A stretch of 64,000 bases of DNA from an uncultured Prevotellaceae bacterium (GTDB taxonomy: Bacteria; Bacteroidota; Bacteroidia; Bacteroidales; Bacteroidaceae): the NCBI GenBank assembly GCA_947167935.1, contig CAMVJU010000007.1:1-64000 (forward strand), written 5' to 3'. The notes below the pieces were generated by a model that saw only the letters and a program-made list of their open reading frames with translations, made no database searches and was not told the DNA's origin. Below are positions 7,082 through 15,609 of the stretch, piece after piece. How positions within the stretch are numbered: the stretch's first letter is position 1; the number at the start of each line of letters is the position of its first letter. A program made the translations under genes and the position numbers.

Positions 7082-10000
7082 GTGAGACATCGTATCGTCG
7101 TCATCGTTCTGCTGGCCGTGCTGTTGCTGACGGCCGGTTGTTCCGTGCATAAGAATACTGCGCGGACACGCTTCTGGCAGTCGTTTACGGCAAAATACAA
7201 TACTTTCTACAATGGCAAGCAGGCCTTCCTCGACGGTCAGCTGGAGAAGGAGAAAGGCAACAAGGACGACTACACAGAGCTGTTGCCCCTCTTCACCGTA
7301 GGCAATAAAAACAGCCGCGAGATAGGCAAGGGTAACTATGAGCGCACGGTGGAGAAGATGGAGAAGACCATCAAGCAGCACAGCATCAAGGCCCGTCCGG
7401 AGTGGAAGAAGTCGCGCAAGAAGACGCAGAAGGACATTGAATGGCTGACGCGTCGCGAGTACAACCCGTTCCTTTGGAAAGCCTGGCTGCTGATGGGCGA
7501 GGCACAGTTCCAGAGCGGCGCCTTCGACGAGGCTGCCGCCACCTTCAGCTATGTGAGCCGCCTCTATCAGACACAGCCCGCCATCTACGGACAGGCCCGC
7601 GCCTGGCTGGCCCGCTGCTACACGGAACTCGACTGGCTCTACGATGCCGAAGATGTCATCCGCAACCAGAATCGCGACTCCATCCACTACAGCGCCCAAA
7701 AAGCCTGGAACCAGACGTTGGCAAACTATTATCTGAACACAGGCGAGCTGGAGCGTGCCCTACCCTATCTGCGCAAAATCATCAAGGCCGAGCACCGCAA
7801 GACGCAGAAAGCCCGCGAGTGGTTCCTCACAGGACAGATGCTATCGGCACTCGGCCGCGATCAGGAAGCGTACAAGGCATACGGTCATGTGGCGGCACAG
7901 AACCCGCCCTATGAGCTGGAGTTCAATGCCCGCATCGCCCAGACGGAGGTGATGGCAGCCAGCAACTACCGTAAGATGATACGCCGGCTGAAGCGTATGG
8001 CCGCCTCAGACAAGAACAAGGACTATCAGGATCAGGTGTACTATGCCATCGGTAACATCTACCTCTCGCGCAACGACACCCTGCAGGCCATCACCGCCTA
8101 TGAGGAGGGCAACAAGAAAGCTACGCGCAGCGGTACGGAGAAAGGCGTGTTGCTGCTGAAGCTGGGCAATCTCTACTGGGATATGGAACGCTACAACGAT
8201 GCCCAGCGATGCTACGGCGAGGCCATCGGACTGCTTGACAAGGAAAGAGCCGGATATGAAGAGCTGTCGCAGCGCTCGAAGGTGCTCGACGAGCTGGTGC
8301 CCTACACCGATGCCGTTCACTTGCAGGACTCGCTGCAGCAGTTGGCCCTGATGCCCGAGGCTGAACGCCTGGCCGTCATCGACCGCGTCATCAAAGAGCT
8401 GAAGAAAAAGGAGAAGGAAGAGGCCGACAAAGCCCGTGAGGCCGAGGTGGAGGCGGCCCAACAACGACAAGGAGCTGTAGGAAACCGCGACCAGCGAGGT
8501 GGTCGTCAGCAACAACAACAGCAGACAACATCTTCCAACACGAAGGATGGCCAATGGTATTTCTACAACCAAATGGCTGTGAATCAGGGCAAGCAGACTT
8601 TCCAGAAACAATGGGGCAAACGCGAGAACGCCGACAACTGGCGCCGCAGCAATGTGACGGTGGTGGCCACGCCGACTCCCGAATCCCCAGAAATGGCAGA
8701 GAACCCGGAAGCGGCAGAAGGTTCAGAATTACCTGAAGGCCCAGATGCCCCAACAGCCTCAGAAGATCCGGAAGCCTCAGAAGCCAAAGCCCTCGCCGAC
8801 AGTCTGGCTGCCGATCCGCACAACCGCGAATACTATCTGGCGCAGATTCCCTTCACCGAGGAGCAGGTGGCCGAGAGCAACAATATCATCAAGGACGGAC
8901 TCTTCCATGCTGGCGTCATCTTCAAGGACAAGCTTGAAAATATGCCGCTGGCCGCCAAACAGCTCGTGCGTCTCGTCAACCAGTATCCCGACTACGAACA
9001 GATGGATCAGGCGTGGTATCACCTCTTCCTGCTCTACTCCAGGATTGGCGATACGGCACAGGCCGACAGCTGCCTCGTGCATCTGAAGAACGAGTATCCT
9101 GAGAGCGACTACACCACGCTGCTATGCGACCCCTACTTCGAGGAGAACGCCCGCTTCGGCGTGCACATCGAGGACTCTATCTACGCTGCCACCTACGATG
9201 CCTTTAAGGCCAACCGCCACGAAGCAATCGCCGCCAACGCCAAACTGTCGGCAGAGCGTTTCCCGCTGGGCGAGAACCGTCCGAAGTTCCTCTTCATCCA
9301 CGGTCTGAGCCTGCTCAATCAGGGCGATGCTGCGGGTTGTTTAGAGAACCTGAAAACCGTGGTGGAAAAGTATCCTCAGAGCGAAGTCACCGAGATGGCG
9401 GGTATGATCGTGAAGGGTGTGCAGGAAGGCCGACAGCTCTATGGCGGCAAGTTCGACCTCGATGACATCTGGAACCGTCGCGACTTCACCATCAACGCCG
9501 ACTCCGTCGCTACCGACACCCTCTCTGCCGACCGCGACGTGCCCTTCGTATTCCTCCTCGTCTACCAGCCAGATTCGTTGAGCGTTAACGGTTTAGAGTT
9601 GAGTGGCGCTACCTCCGGTGTCCTTCAAACGTCAATTAACGTGGAGCACCAGCTGCTCTATGAGATGGCACGCTTTAACTTCTCCAACTTCCTTGTACGC
9701 AACTTCGACCTCGAGATAGAGCGCATGGAGGGCTATAACCGTCTGATGATTCGCGGCTTCCTCAACTTCGACGAAGCCCTGCAATATGCCCGCCAGCTCA
9801 GCGCCGCCGATGAACTCTCACCCATACTGCGGCAATGCCGCTCGCTCGTCATCAGCGAACACAATCTCACCCTCGTAGGCTCACGCTACAGTTTCCACGA
9901 CTATGATGACTTCTACGAGCAGCACTTCCTGCCCCTGCAAATCAGCAACGAGGAGCTGCTGCAGATGCCAGGCTATGAGCTGCCCACAGAGGAGGAAGAA

Positions 10001-10084
10001 GAGGAAGGAAACAGCGGCGAGGAGAACGGCAACGTGCAGCCGCCAGTTAATGGCGACTTCGATTTCGACGAAGACTTCTTCTAG
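7082..10084 (+). CDS. PorW/SprE-like TPR lipoprotein of the type IX secretion system
   Basis: A 1000-residue lipoprotein with a signal peptide ending in LTAG-Cys20. Directly after the Cys comes TRFWQSFTAKYNTFYNGKQA, the start shared by PorW (Porphyromonas) and SprE (Flavobacterium), lipoproteins needed for type IX secretion and, in gliding species, motility. TPR helices fill about residues 110-400; a Gln- and acidic/Pro-rich linker at about 440-575 is followed by more TPR-like helices and an acidic tail (EEEEEEG...DFDFDEDFF). The start is GTG at 7082; an ATG one base earlier is closed at once by TGA. No other T9SS gene is in the window. The exact family name rests on memory. Confidence 0.8.
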   Translation: MRHRIVVIVLLAVLLLTAGCSVHKNTARTRFWQSFTAKYNTFYNGKQAFLDGQLEKEKGNKDDYTELLPLFTVGNKNSREIGKGNYERTVEKMEKTIKQHSIKARPEWKKSRKKTQKDIEWLTRREYNPFLWKAWLLMGEAQFQSGAFDEAAATFSYVSRLYQTQPAIYGQARAWLARCYTELDWLYDAEDVIRNQNRDSIHYSAQKAWNQTLANYYLNTGELERALPYLRKIIKAEHRKTQKAREWFLTGQMLSALGRDQEAYKAYGHVAAQNPPYELEFNARIAQTEVMAASNYRKMIRRLKRMAASDKNKDYQDQVYYAIGNIYLSRNDTLQAITAYEEGNKKATRSGTEKGVLLLKLGNLYWDMERYNDAQRCYGEAIGLLDKERAGYEELSQRSKVLDELVPYTDAVHLQDSLQQLALMPEAERLAVIDRVIKELKKKEKEEADKAREAEVEAAQQRQGAVGNRDQRGGRQQQQQQTTSSNTKDGQWYFYNQMAVNQGKQTFQKQWGKRENADNWRRSNVTVVATPTPESPEMAENPEAAEGSELPEGPDAPTASEDPEASEAKALADSLAADPHNREYYLAQIPFTEEQVAESNNIIKDGLFHAGVIFKDKLENMPLAAKQLVRLVNQYPDYEQMDQAWYHLFLLYSRIGDTAQADSCLVHLKNEYPESDYTTLLCDPYFEENARFGVHIEDSIYAATYDAFKANRHEAIAANAKLSAERFPLGENRPKFLFIHGLSLLNQGDAAGCLENLKTVVEKYPQSEVTEMAGMIVKGVQEGRQLYGGKFDLDDIWNRRDFTINADSVATDTLSADRDVPFVFLLVYQPDSLSVNGLELSGATSGVLQTSINVEHQLLYEMARFNFSNFLVRNFDLEIERMEGYNRLMIRGFLNFDEALQYARQLSAADELSPILRQCRSLVISEHNLTLVGSRYSFHDYDDFYEQHFLPLQISNEELLQMPGYELPTEEEEEEGNSGEENGNVQPPVNGDFDFDEDFF

Positions 10085-10091
10085 AAAAATC

Positions 10092-10117
10092 GGACGTATT
10101 AAGTGGTACGTCCTTTT
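10092..10117. terminator. Bidirectional terminator between the PorW-like and LysM hydrolase genes
   Basis: GGACGTA (10092-10098) pairs with TACGTCC (10107-10113) across an 8-base loop. TTTTC follows on the plus strand, and GATTTTTC follows on the minus strand. It sits between two converging genes. Confidence 0.75.
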
Positions 10118-10126
10118 CACAAACTC

Positions 10127-11035
10127 TTATCGCAGACGCAGCTGGTCACCCACCTGAATGGTGTAGTCGGGTGTGAGACGGTTCAGTTTATAAAGTGATT
10201 TCAGGCGGATGCCATAGCGCTGGGCAATGGTATACATCGATTCGCCGGCAGCTATGGTGTGCAGCTTTCCCTTCATGTCCTTGGGTGCTTTGCTCTGCTT
10301 TTTCTTCAGCCAGACGATTTCGCCCTCGGCAAGTACGTCTTTCTTGTCGCGCTCGTTGTAACGGGCCAGCTTGCGATAAGAGATGCCCACCTCATCGGCA
10401 ATAGAACGGAATGTGTCGCCACGACGGGCGTAGAGGTAGTAGTTTTTGTTGTAGATGTAGATGGGATGCAGGGGCTGCCCGTTGACAGAGGCTTCGCGTG
10501 CATGATCCACCATGAATTTGTCGTAGGAGCTGGCCTTGTCATACTTGTCGAGACCGTAGCGTTCGATGATGTCGATCAGGCTCTGGGCATAGCGCGGGTT
10601 GGTGGCATAGCCAGCCGCCTTGAGGCCATTGGCCCATCCCTTGTAATCGGTGATGCGAAGGGAGAAAAGACTCCTGTAGCGCTGCCCATTGGCAAGGAAG
10701 CGCGAGTGGTCCTCGAAGGAGTCGTAGGCTGAGGAATAGGCGCGGAAACACTCGTTGCGCAAATCATCGTCGCGATAGATGGTACCACCGCTCCATCCGT
10801 GACACTTGATGCCGAAATGGTTGTTGCCCTGCGTGGCCAGCGTGCTTTGTCCTGCGGCAGATTCCAGCAAGCCCTGCGCCAAGGTGATGGAGGCAGGCAC
10901 CTTCCACTTCTGCATCTGCTCGATAGCGATGTCCTTGTACTGCTCGATGTAGCGAGTGTAGGCGTTTTGCGCACCTGCGGTGCTAAATGATAAATGAAAA
11001 ATGATAAATGATAAACTAAGCAGCCTACCAAGCAT
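10127..11035 (-). CDS. Glucosaminidase-family cell-wall hydrolase with two LysM domains
   Basis: An exported 302-residue peptidoglycan hydrolase. After the signal peptide (residues 1-23) comes a mannosyl-glycoprotein endo-beta-N-acetylglucosaminidase-like domain, with LAQGLLESAAGQS holding the likely catalytic Glu and HFGIKCHGW typical of the family. Two LysM repeats follow: RRGDTFRSIADEVGISYRKL and AAGESMYTIAQRYGIRLKSL. Role: cutting glycan strands in wall turnover or division. The frame begins at 11077, but the ATG at 11035 gives a clean signal peptide (MLGRLLSLSFIIFHLSFS). The hydrophobic core of that peptide is encoded by an intergenic-type repeat. Confidence 0.85.
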   Translation of the reverse strand: MLGRLLSLSFIIFHLSFSTAGAQNAYTRYIEQYKDIAIEQMQKWKVPASITLAQGLLESAAGQSTLATQGNNHFGIKCHGWSGGTIYRDDDLRNECFRAYSSAYDSFEDHSRFLANGQRYRSLFSLRITDYKGWANGLKAAGYATNPRYAQSLIDIIERYGLDKYDKASSYDKFMVDHAREASVNGQPLHPIYIYNKNYYLYARRGDTFRSIADEVGISYRKLARYNERDKKDVLAEGEIVWLKKKQSKAPKDMKGKLHTIAAGESMYTIAQRYGIRLKSLYKLNRLTPDYTIQVGDQLRLR

Positions 11036-11137
11036 CGTCTTTACGCCCCTTTCGGCGCAGCTCTTTTCATTCCTCATTTATCATTTATAGCGAAGCCCGC
11101 TAAATTTTCTCATTTATCATTTTTCATTTATCATTTA
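10984..11137. repeat. Perfect 28-bp inverted repeat of a TTTATCATT word, one arm inside a gene
   Basis: The 28 bases at 10984-11011 return as exact reverse complement at 11110-11137. Between them, 11085-11095 holds a further partial copy. Two direct copies of a unit TTTATCATTTA...GCGAA-CCCGCTA lie between the hydrolase gene and nadE. The left arm lies in the signal-peptide codons of the hydrolase. Confidence 0.8.
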
Positions 11138-11149
11138 GGGCGAAACCCG

Positions 11150-13069
11150 CTACAACCCCTCACATTCCTTCAGCCACAGGGCGCTGACGGCATCGCTGGG
11201 CATGCGCCAGTCGCCACGCGGCGAGAGGCTGACGCTACCCACCTTCGGGCCATCGGGCAGGCAGGACCGCTTGAACTGCTGACTGAAGAAACGACGGCAG
11301 AAGGTCTGCAGCCAACGCTTGATGACGCCTTCCTCGTATTTCCCCTTGAAGGCGTGCTGCGCCAACATGTATATCTTGGCAGGACGGAAACCGAGACGCA
11401 CCATATAGTAGAGGAAGAAGTCGTGCAGCTCGTAGGGGCCGACCAGGTCTTCCGTCTTCTGCTGGATATTGCCGTCGGCATCGGCTGGTGTCAGCTCAGG
11501 CGAGATGGGCGTATCGACCACATCAATCAGCGTATCATGCTGCGCCATGAACGACGGCAGCTGCGCCACATAGCGGATGAGGTATTGCACCAGCGTCTTG
11601 GGTACACCGCCATTGACACCATACATCGACATGTGGTCGCCGTTGTAGGTGCACCAGCCGAGAGCCAGCTCCGACAGGTCGCCCGTGCCGATAACCATCG
11701 CTCCTACCTGGTTGGCCACATCCATCAGTATCTGCGTGCGCTCACGTGCCTGTGCATTCTCGTAGGTCACATCGTGATGCTGCATGTTGTGGCCGATGTC
11801 CTCGAAATGCCGCTTTACAGCTTTGGCAATGCTGATTTCGCGTTGTGTGATGCCCAGCGACTTCATCAGACTGACGGCGTTCTGATGGGTGCGGTCAGTG
11901 GTGCCGAAGCCCGGCATCGTGATGCCAATGATGCCTGTGCGTGAGAGGCCAAGACGGTCGAAGGCACGCACGTTGATGAGCAGGGCCAACGTGGAGTCGA
12001 GACCGCCGCTGATGCCGATGACGGCCTTATCGCAATGGGTGTGCTGCAGGCGTTTGCACAAGGCGAGGGTCTGGATGTTGAGAATCTCCTCGCAGGTGCG
12101 CGTCATCTTCTCGTCAGCGGGAATAAAGGGATGCGGATTGACATCGCGCAAAAGCTCAAACTCTTTTGGCGTAGTAGGCTTTGCATCAATCACTTGCGGT
12201 TCTAATGCAGGCGTCATGCGGAAAGTGGTGTTGTTCTGCCGTTCAGAGCGCAGGCGGTCGACATCAATCTGCTGGATGCGTAGCTGGGGATCGATGGCGA
12301 AACGCCCTGCCTGGGTCAGCAGACGTCCGTTCTCAAAGATGAGGGCATTGCCGCCGAAGACCACATCCTGCGTCGACTCGCCAAAGCCGCAACTGGCATA
12401 GACATAGCCGCAGATCATGCGGGCGCTCTGCTGTGCGAGCAGCGTGTGCAGGTATTCGTTCTTACCGATTAGCTCGTTGGAGGCTGATAGGTTGAAGATG
12501 ATATCGGCACCAGCCAGGGCCAGCTGGTTGCTGGGCGGCAGCGGTGCCCATACATCCTCACATATCTCAATGCCGAAGCATACACCGTCGCAGGTGCGGA
12601 AGAGCTGCGGCTCATTTGTCACAGTGACAGGACTGCCTGCCAAATAGATTTCCTGCTTCTGCAGGTCGGTGCTGCTGGCAAACCAACGCTTCTCATAGAA
12701 CTCGTTGTAGTTGGGCAGGAAGGTCTTAGCCACAAGTCCAAGAATGGTTCCGTGCTGCAGCACAACAGCACTGTTGAAAAGCTTGGAGCCGATGCGCACG
12801 GGCATACCGACGATGACGATGATGTCGAGCTTACGGGTGAAGTCGAGCAGCATGAGCAGACCCTCCTCAGCCTTGTCCAAGAGCAACTGCTGGCGGAAAA
12901 GGTCCTGGCAGCTGTAGCCCGTGAGCGACATCTCCGGGAAGACGATGACCTCGGCACCTTTGCCCTCAGCCTGGGCGATATGGCTCTCCATCTGCTGCAC
13001 ATTGTATTCGACATCGGCCACGCGAACACCCGGTATTGCAGCGGCCACCTTGATAAGTCCGTATTTCAT
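11150..13069 (-). CDS. nadE: Glutamine-dependent NAD+ synthetase
   Basis: Turns nicotinate adenine dinucleotide into NAD+ with ATP, taking ammonia from glutamine. The 639-residue two-domain protein has an N-terminal nitrilase-type glutaminase with the Glu46-Lys115-Cys170 triad (FPEMSLTG, LVAKTFLPN, FGIEICEDVW), and a C-terminal synthetase with the ATP-pyrophosphatase loop SGGLDS (354-359). Length matches the long NadE type. It is downstream of the Smr-domain gene (20 bp gap) on the minus strand. Confidence 0.95.
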   Translation of the reverse strand: MKYGLIKVAAAIPGVRVADVEYNVQQMESHIAQAEGKGAEVIVFPEMSLTGYSCQDLFRQQLLLDKAEEGLLMLLDFTRKLDIIVIVGMPVRIGSKLFNSAVVLQHGTILGLVAKTFLPNYNEFYEKRWFASSTDLQKQEIYLAGSPVTVTNEPQLFRTCDGVCFGIEICEDVWAPLPPSNQLALAGADIIFNLSASNELIGKNEYLHTLLAQQSARMICGYVYASCGFGESTQDVVFGGNALIFENGRLLTQAGRFAIDPQLRIQQIDVDRLRSERQNNTTFRMTPALEPQVIDAKPTTPKEFELLRDVNPHPFIPADEKMTRTCEEILNIQTLALCKRLQHTHCDKAVIGISGGLDSTLALLINVRAFDRLGLSRTGIIGITMPGFGTTDRTHQNAVSLMKSLGITQREISIAKAVKRHFEDIGHNMQHHDVTYENAQARERTQILMDVANQVGAMVIGTGDLSELALGWCTYNGDHMSMYGVNGGVPKTLVQYLIRYVAQLPSFMAQHDTLIDVVDTPISPELTPADADGNIQQKTEDLVGPYELHDFFLYYMVRLGFRPAKIYMLAQHAFKGKYEEGVIKRWLQTFCRRFFSQQFKRSCLPDGPKVGSVSLSPRGDWRMPSDAVSALWLKECEGL

Positions 13070-13089
13070 ATTTTTGCTTAGTTGATGTT

Positions 13090-14163
13090 CTATTTAATGG
13101 TAACCTGCGTGGCACCGTAGCCATATTCCTGGAAGGAGGCATCCTGCCAAGTATAGCTTTTGTAACGATACTGCAACTCGTTGAGGAGCGCCTTGCGCAG
13201 CACGCCCTCGCCCTTTCCATGAATGAAGATGATGCGGGTGCCGCATTTCTTCTCGTAGTTTTTCAGTGTGCGACGGAAGACGTCAAGCTGATGGTTGAGG
13301 ATGTCGCTGGGGCTCATGCCCGTGGTGTTATCGAGCAAGGCGTCGGCGTGCAGGTCAACCACCAATCCGCCGGCGTGAGAAGCGCCCGACGCACTATTGT
13401 TCGCCTTAGGAGTAGTTTCTTCTGCTTTAGGGGTTGGTGCACCGACGAGTAGATTCTTGGGGTCGATGAAAAGAGGCTTCGCTACGCGGTCATGCTCCAC
13501 GATGGTGGAGATAAGGGCAGGCTGCTCGAAGAAGTCGCTCTCCTGGAAGGTGTGCAGCTTGAAGAACTTCACGCCGTCGATGCGCAGCTGCACGTCGATG
13601 GCAGGCTTCAGCAGGAAGGGCTTCTCGAGTTTGTAGGCCACCATCTGAACGGCTACGCGCTCCATCGAGCCAAGGTCTTCGCGACCGAACTCCTCGATGA
13701 AGAGCTTGGTGTTGGGCTCCACCTCGTCGGTAAAGCACAGTGTCCACGCCGTTCCCTCGGCCTTGAGGTAGGTGAAACGCAGATAATAGTTGGAGTCGTT
13801 GACAAGGAAGGCCTCGAAACGTGTGCGCGACAGTTCCTTGACGTCGATGGGCACGAAGGCGAGATAGGCAGACAGCTGCTCGCCGCCCTTGCGTTCCTCG
13901 GGCATCGGCTTGAAGGTGATGGGACGGTCGGCAGGCTCCTGCTCGCGCTCCTGTGCCTTCTGCTGGGCCTTCTGCTGTTGTTTCACCTCGACAATGCGGC
14001 TGGTGTCGTAGTTCTCCTCGCCGATGACCACCACCTCGTGTGTCATCATCGGCACCTGGAATCCGTCCTCGTCCTCCACCAGCACGATGTTCTTTCCCTG
14101 AAAGCCAGCTACGCGACCGCCGCCTTTCTCGCTGAGGAATCTTACTTTATCTCCAATCTTCAT
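13090..14163 (-). CDS. DUF2027 protein with C-terminal Smr domain
   Basis: A 357-residue cytoplasmic protein. The N-terminus (MKIGDKVRFLSEKGGGRVAG) resembles a small SH3-like beta barrel; a Gln/Glu/Lys-rich segment follows (about 58-75), then a DUF2027-type middle domain. The C-terminal 85 residues are a Smr domain, as at the end of MutS2: DLHADALL near 270 and the IFIHGKGEGVLRKAL motif. Smr domains can be endonucleases or bind branched nucleic acid; which applies here is unknown. Typical Bacteroidales gene, next to nadE. Confidence 0.85.
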   Translation of the reverse strand: MKIGDKVRFLSEKGGGRVAGFQGKNIVLVEDEDGFQVPMMTHEVVVIGEENYDTSRIVEVKQQQKAQQKAQEREQEPADRPITFKPMPEERKGGEQLSAYLAFVPIDVKELSRTRFEAFLVNDSNYYLRFTYLKAEGTAWTLCFTDEVEPNTKLFIEEFGREDLGSMERVAVQMVAYKLEKPFLLKPAIDVQLRIDGVKFFKLHTFQESDFFEQPALISTIVEHDRVAKPLFIDPKNLLVGAPTPKAEETTPKANNSASGASHAGGLVVDLHADALLDNTTGMSPSDILNHQLDVFRRTLKNYEKKCGTRIIFIHGKGEGVLRKALLNELQYRYKSYTWQDASFQEYGYGATQVTIK

Positions 14164-14198
14164 TTTCCAATTATGAACTCTAAACGATGAACTATGAA

Positions 14199-15551
14199 TT
14201 ACTCATAGCAACCCTTGCCGTGAGCCGTAGAGAGCGAATCGAGGTGGAAGTCGTAGATGAGGTTCTTCTCGTCAAACAAGCGGAAATGCTGCTTGCCCTG
14301 AATGCTGTCTTTCGACGTCTCCCATATCATATTCTTGCAGTTAATCGTGTCCTCCAGCGCTGGCGTGCGCAGCAGGGTGTTGTCGAAACTATAGGTGAAG
14401 GCCGTGATACTGTCGCCCTCCAACGTCTGCCCCATCACCACGTCGTCGTCATATCCCGTGACAATGCTGTTGGTCATCGTCATCGCGTGCAGCGGATAAG
14501 TGTTGTCGCCGTAGAAATTGGCAAAACGAAGGGATGCTCCGCGACCTCCAGCGAAAGGATAGAACTGCGCCACCGTGCAATGATCCATAATGGCGGCGCC
14601 ACCATAAAACGCCACGCAGTCGCCCTGGGCGTTGCTGAACTGACAACGCAGCAATCCCACCCAAGAGTTAAAGGCCAGAAGACCCGGACCGGCACAGTTG
14701 TGCACCACCGAGCGCTCCATATAGAGACGCTGGCGGTCGGAGGGGAACGCCGTAGAGTCGCAGACGATGCCACTCTCAGCATTGCGTATCTCGGTGGCAA
14801 TCAACTCGTTCTCAAACGATGAGGAGAAGAAGCGCAGGCCTCGCCACTGGCCGCTGACGCGGTCGTAGGGCAGATAGTCGAACATATGGTCGAGCCTGTC
14901 GCCACGCATTACGACGCTGTCTGTAACGAGAGTGCCATAGATGTCGGCACCAGCCTTGTCGTGGAAATATAATGTAGTGTTGCGCACAGTCAAGGTGGCG
15001 GTGCTGTCCACACGCAAGCCCTGTCGGATGACGATGGGTTGGCTGCTCTCTATAATGGAATCACGGGTGACGATGATGCTATCGCAAAGCAGGGCGTCCC
15101 AGGCGTAGGCACGGAGCACGACACGCTGCTGGATGCCGTTCTCCAGGAGGAACTGCAGCTCATCTTCCACCAACTGCGGCGTGGGCTGCTGGTTGCGAGG
15201 GGCAGTAAACTCGACAAAGACACGGAGGCTATCGCCGCTGCGCACTTCCAAATCGGTGACCACAGCGCCAAGGTCGTTGTCAAGATAGGAGCCGTCAACA
15301 TTCACGCGAAAGCCCGTCTGATTGCCCTGACGCAGGCGCACACTCTGCAGATGCAGGCCGCGGCTGCCGCGGTTGTACACCCAGAAGTCGTAGGTGCGTG
15401 AACCGACGGTGCTGAATACGGTGTCCATCTTCACCGAGTCGGTGGAAAAAGCCAACGTGACCGTAGGCGAGACGGTGAACTTGTCGTCGTCAGAGCAGGC
15501 GAAAACAGCTGCCACCGCCATCAGTATCAGCATAAATCGTTTTATCATCAC
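14199..15551 (-). CDS. Beta-helix lipoprotein, unknown function
   Basis: A 450-residue lipoprotein: signal peptide with lipobox VFA-Cys19 followed by SDDDKF, an Asp-rich start seen in surface-exposed Bacteroidetes lipoproteins. Residues 25-160 look like immunoglobulin-type beta strands. The rest has short repeating turns (VRNTTLYFHDKAG, MERSVVHNCAGPGL, MDHCTVAQFYPFAGG) typical of a right-handed parallel beta-helix. Members of this conserved Bacteroidales family have no known function that I can name. It lies between the Smr gene and nspC on the same strand. Confidence 0.75.
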   Translation of the reverse strand: MMIKRFMLILMAVAAVFACSDDDKFTVSPTVTLAFSTDSVKMDTVFSTVGSRTYDFWVYNRGSRGLHLQSVRLRQGNQTGFRVNVDGSYLDNDLGAVVTDLEVRSGDSLRVFVEFTAPRNQQPTPQLVEDELQFLLENGIQQRVVLRAYAWDALLCDSIIVTRDSIIESSQPIVIRQGLRVDSTATLTVRNTTLYFHDKAGADIYGTLVTDSVVMRGDRLDHMFDYLPYDRVSGQWRGLRFFSSSFENELIATEIRNAESGIVCDSTAFPSDRQRLYMERSVVHNCAGPGLLAFNSWVGLLRCQFSNAQGDCVAFYGGAAIMDHCTVAQFYPFAGGRGASLRFANFYGDNTYPLHAMTMTNSIVTGYDDDVVMGQTLEGDSITAFTYSFDNTLLRTPALEDTINCKNMIWETSKDSIQGKQHFRLFDEKNLIYDFHLDSLSTAHGKGCYE

Positions 15552-15609
15552 AATCTATAAACGCGCGACATTCCTATTTTATTGTTTGTTGCTCAACGGT
15601 TCTTGTCTA

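Noticed and set aside
9590..9650. Repeat-like TTGAGCGTTAACGG...TTGAGTG words inside the PorW-like gene (encoding NGLELSGATSG)
   Set aside because: Resembles the TTGAGTG word seen elsewhere but is too short and imperfect to claim an insertion.
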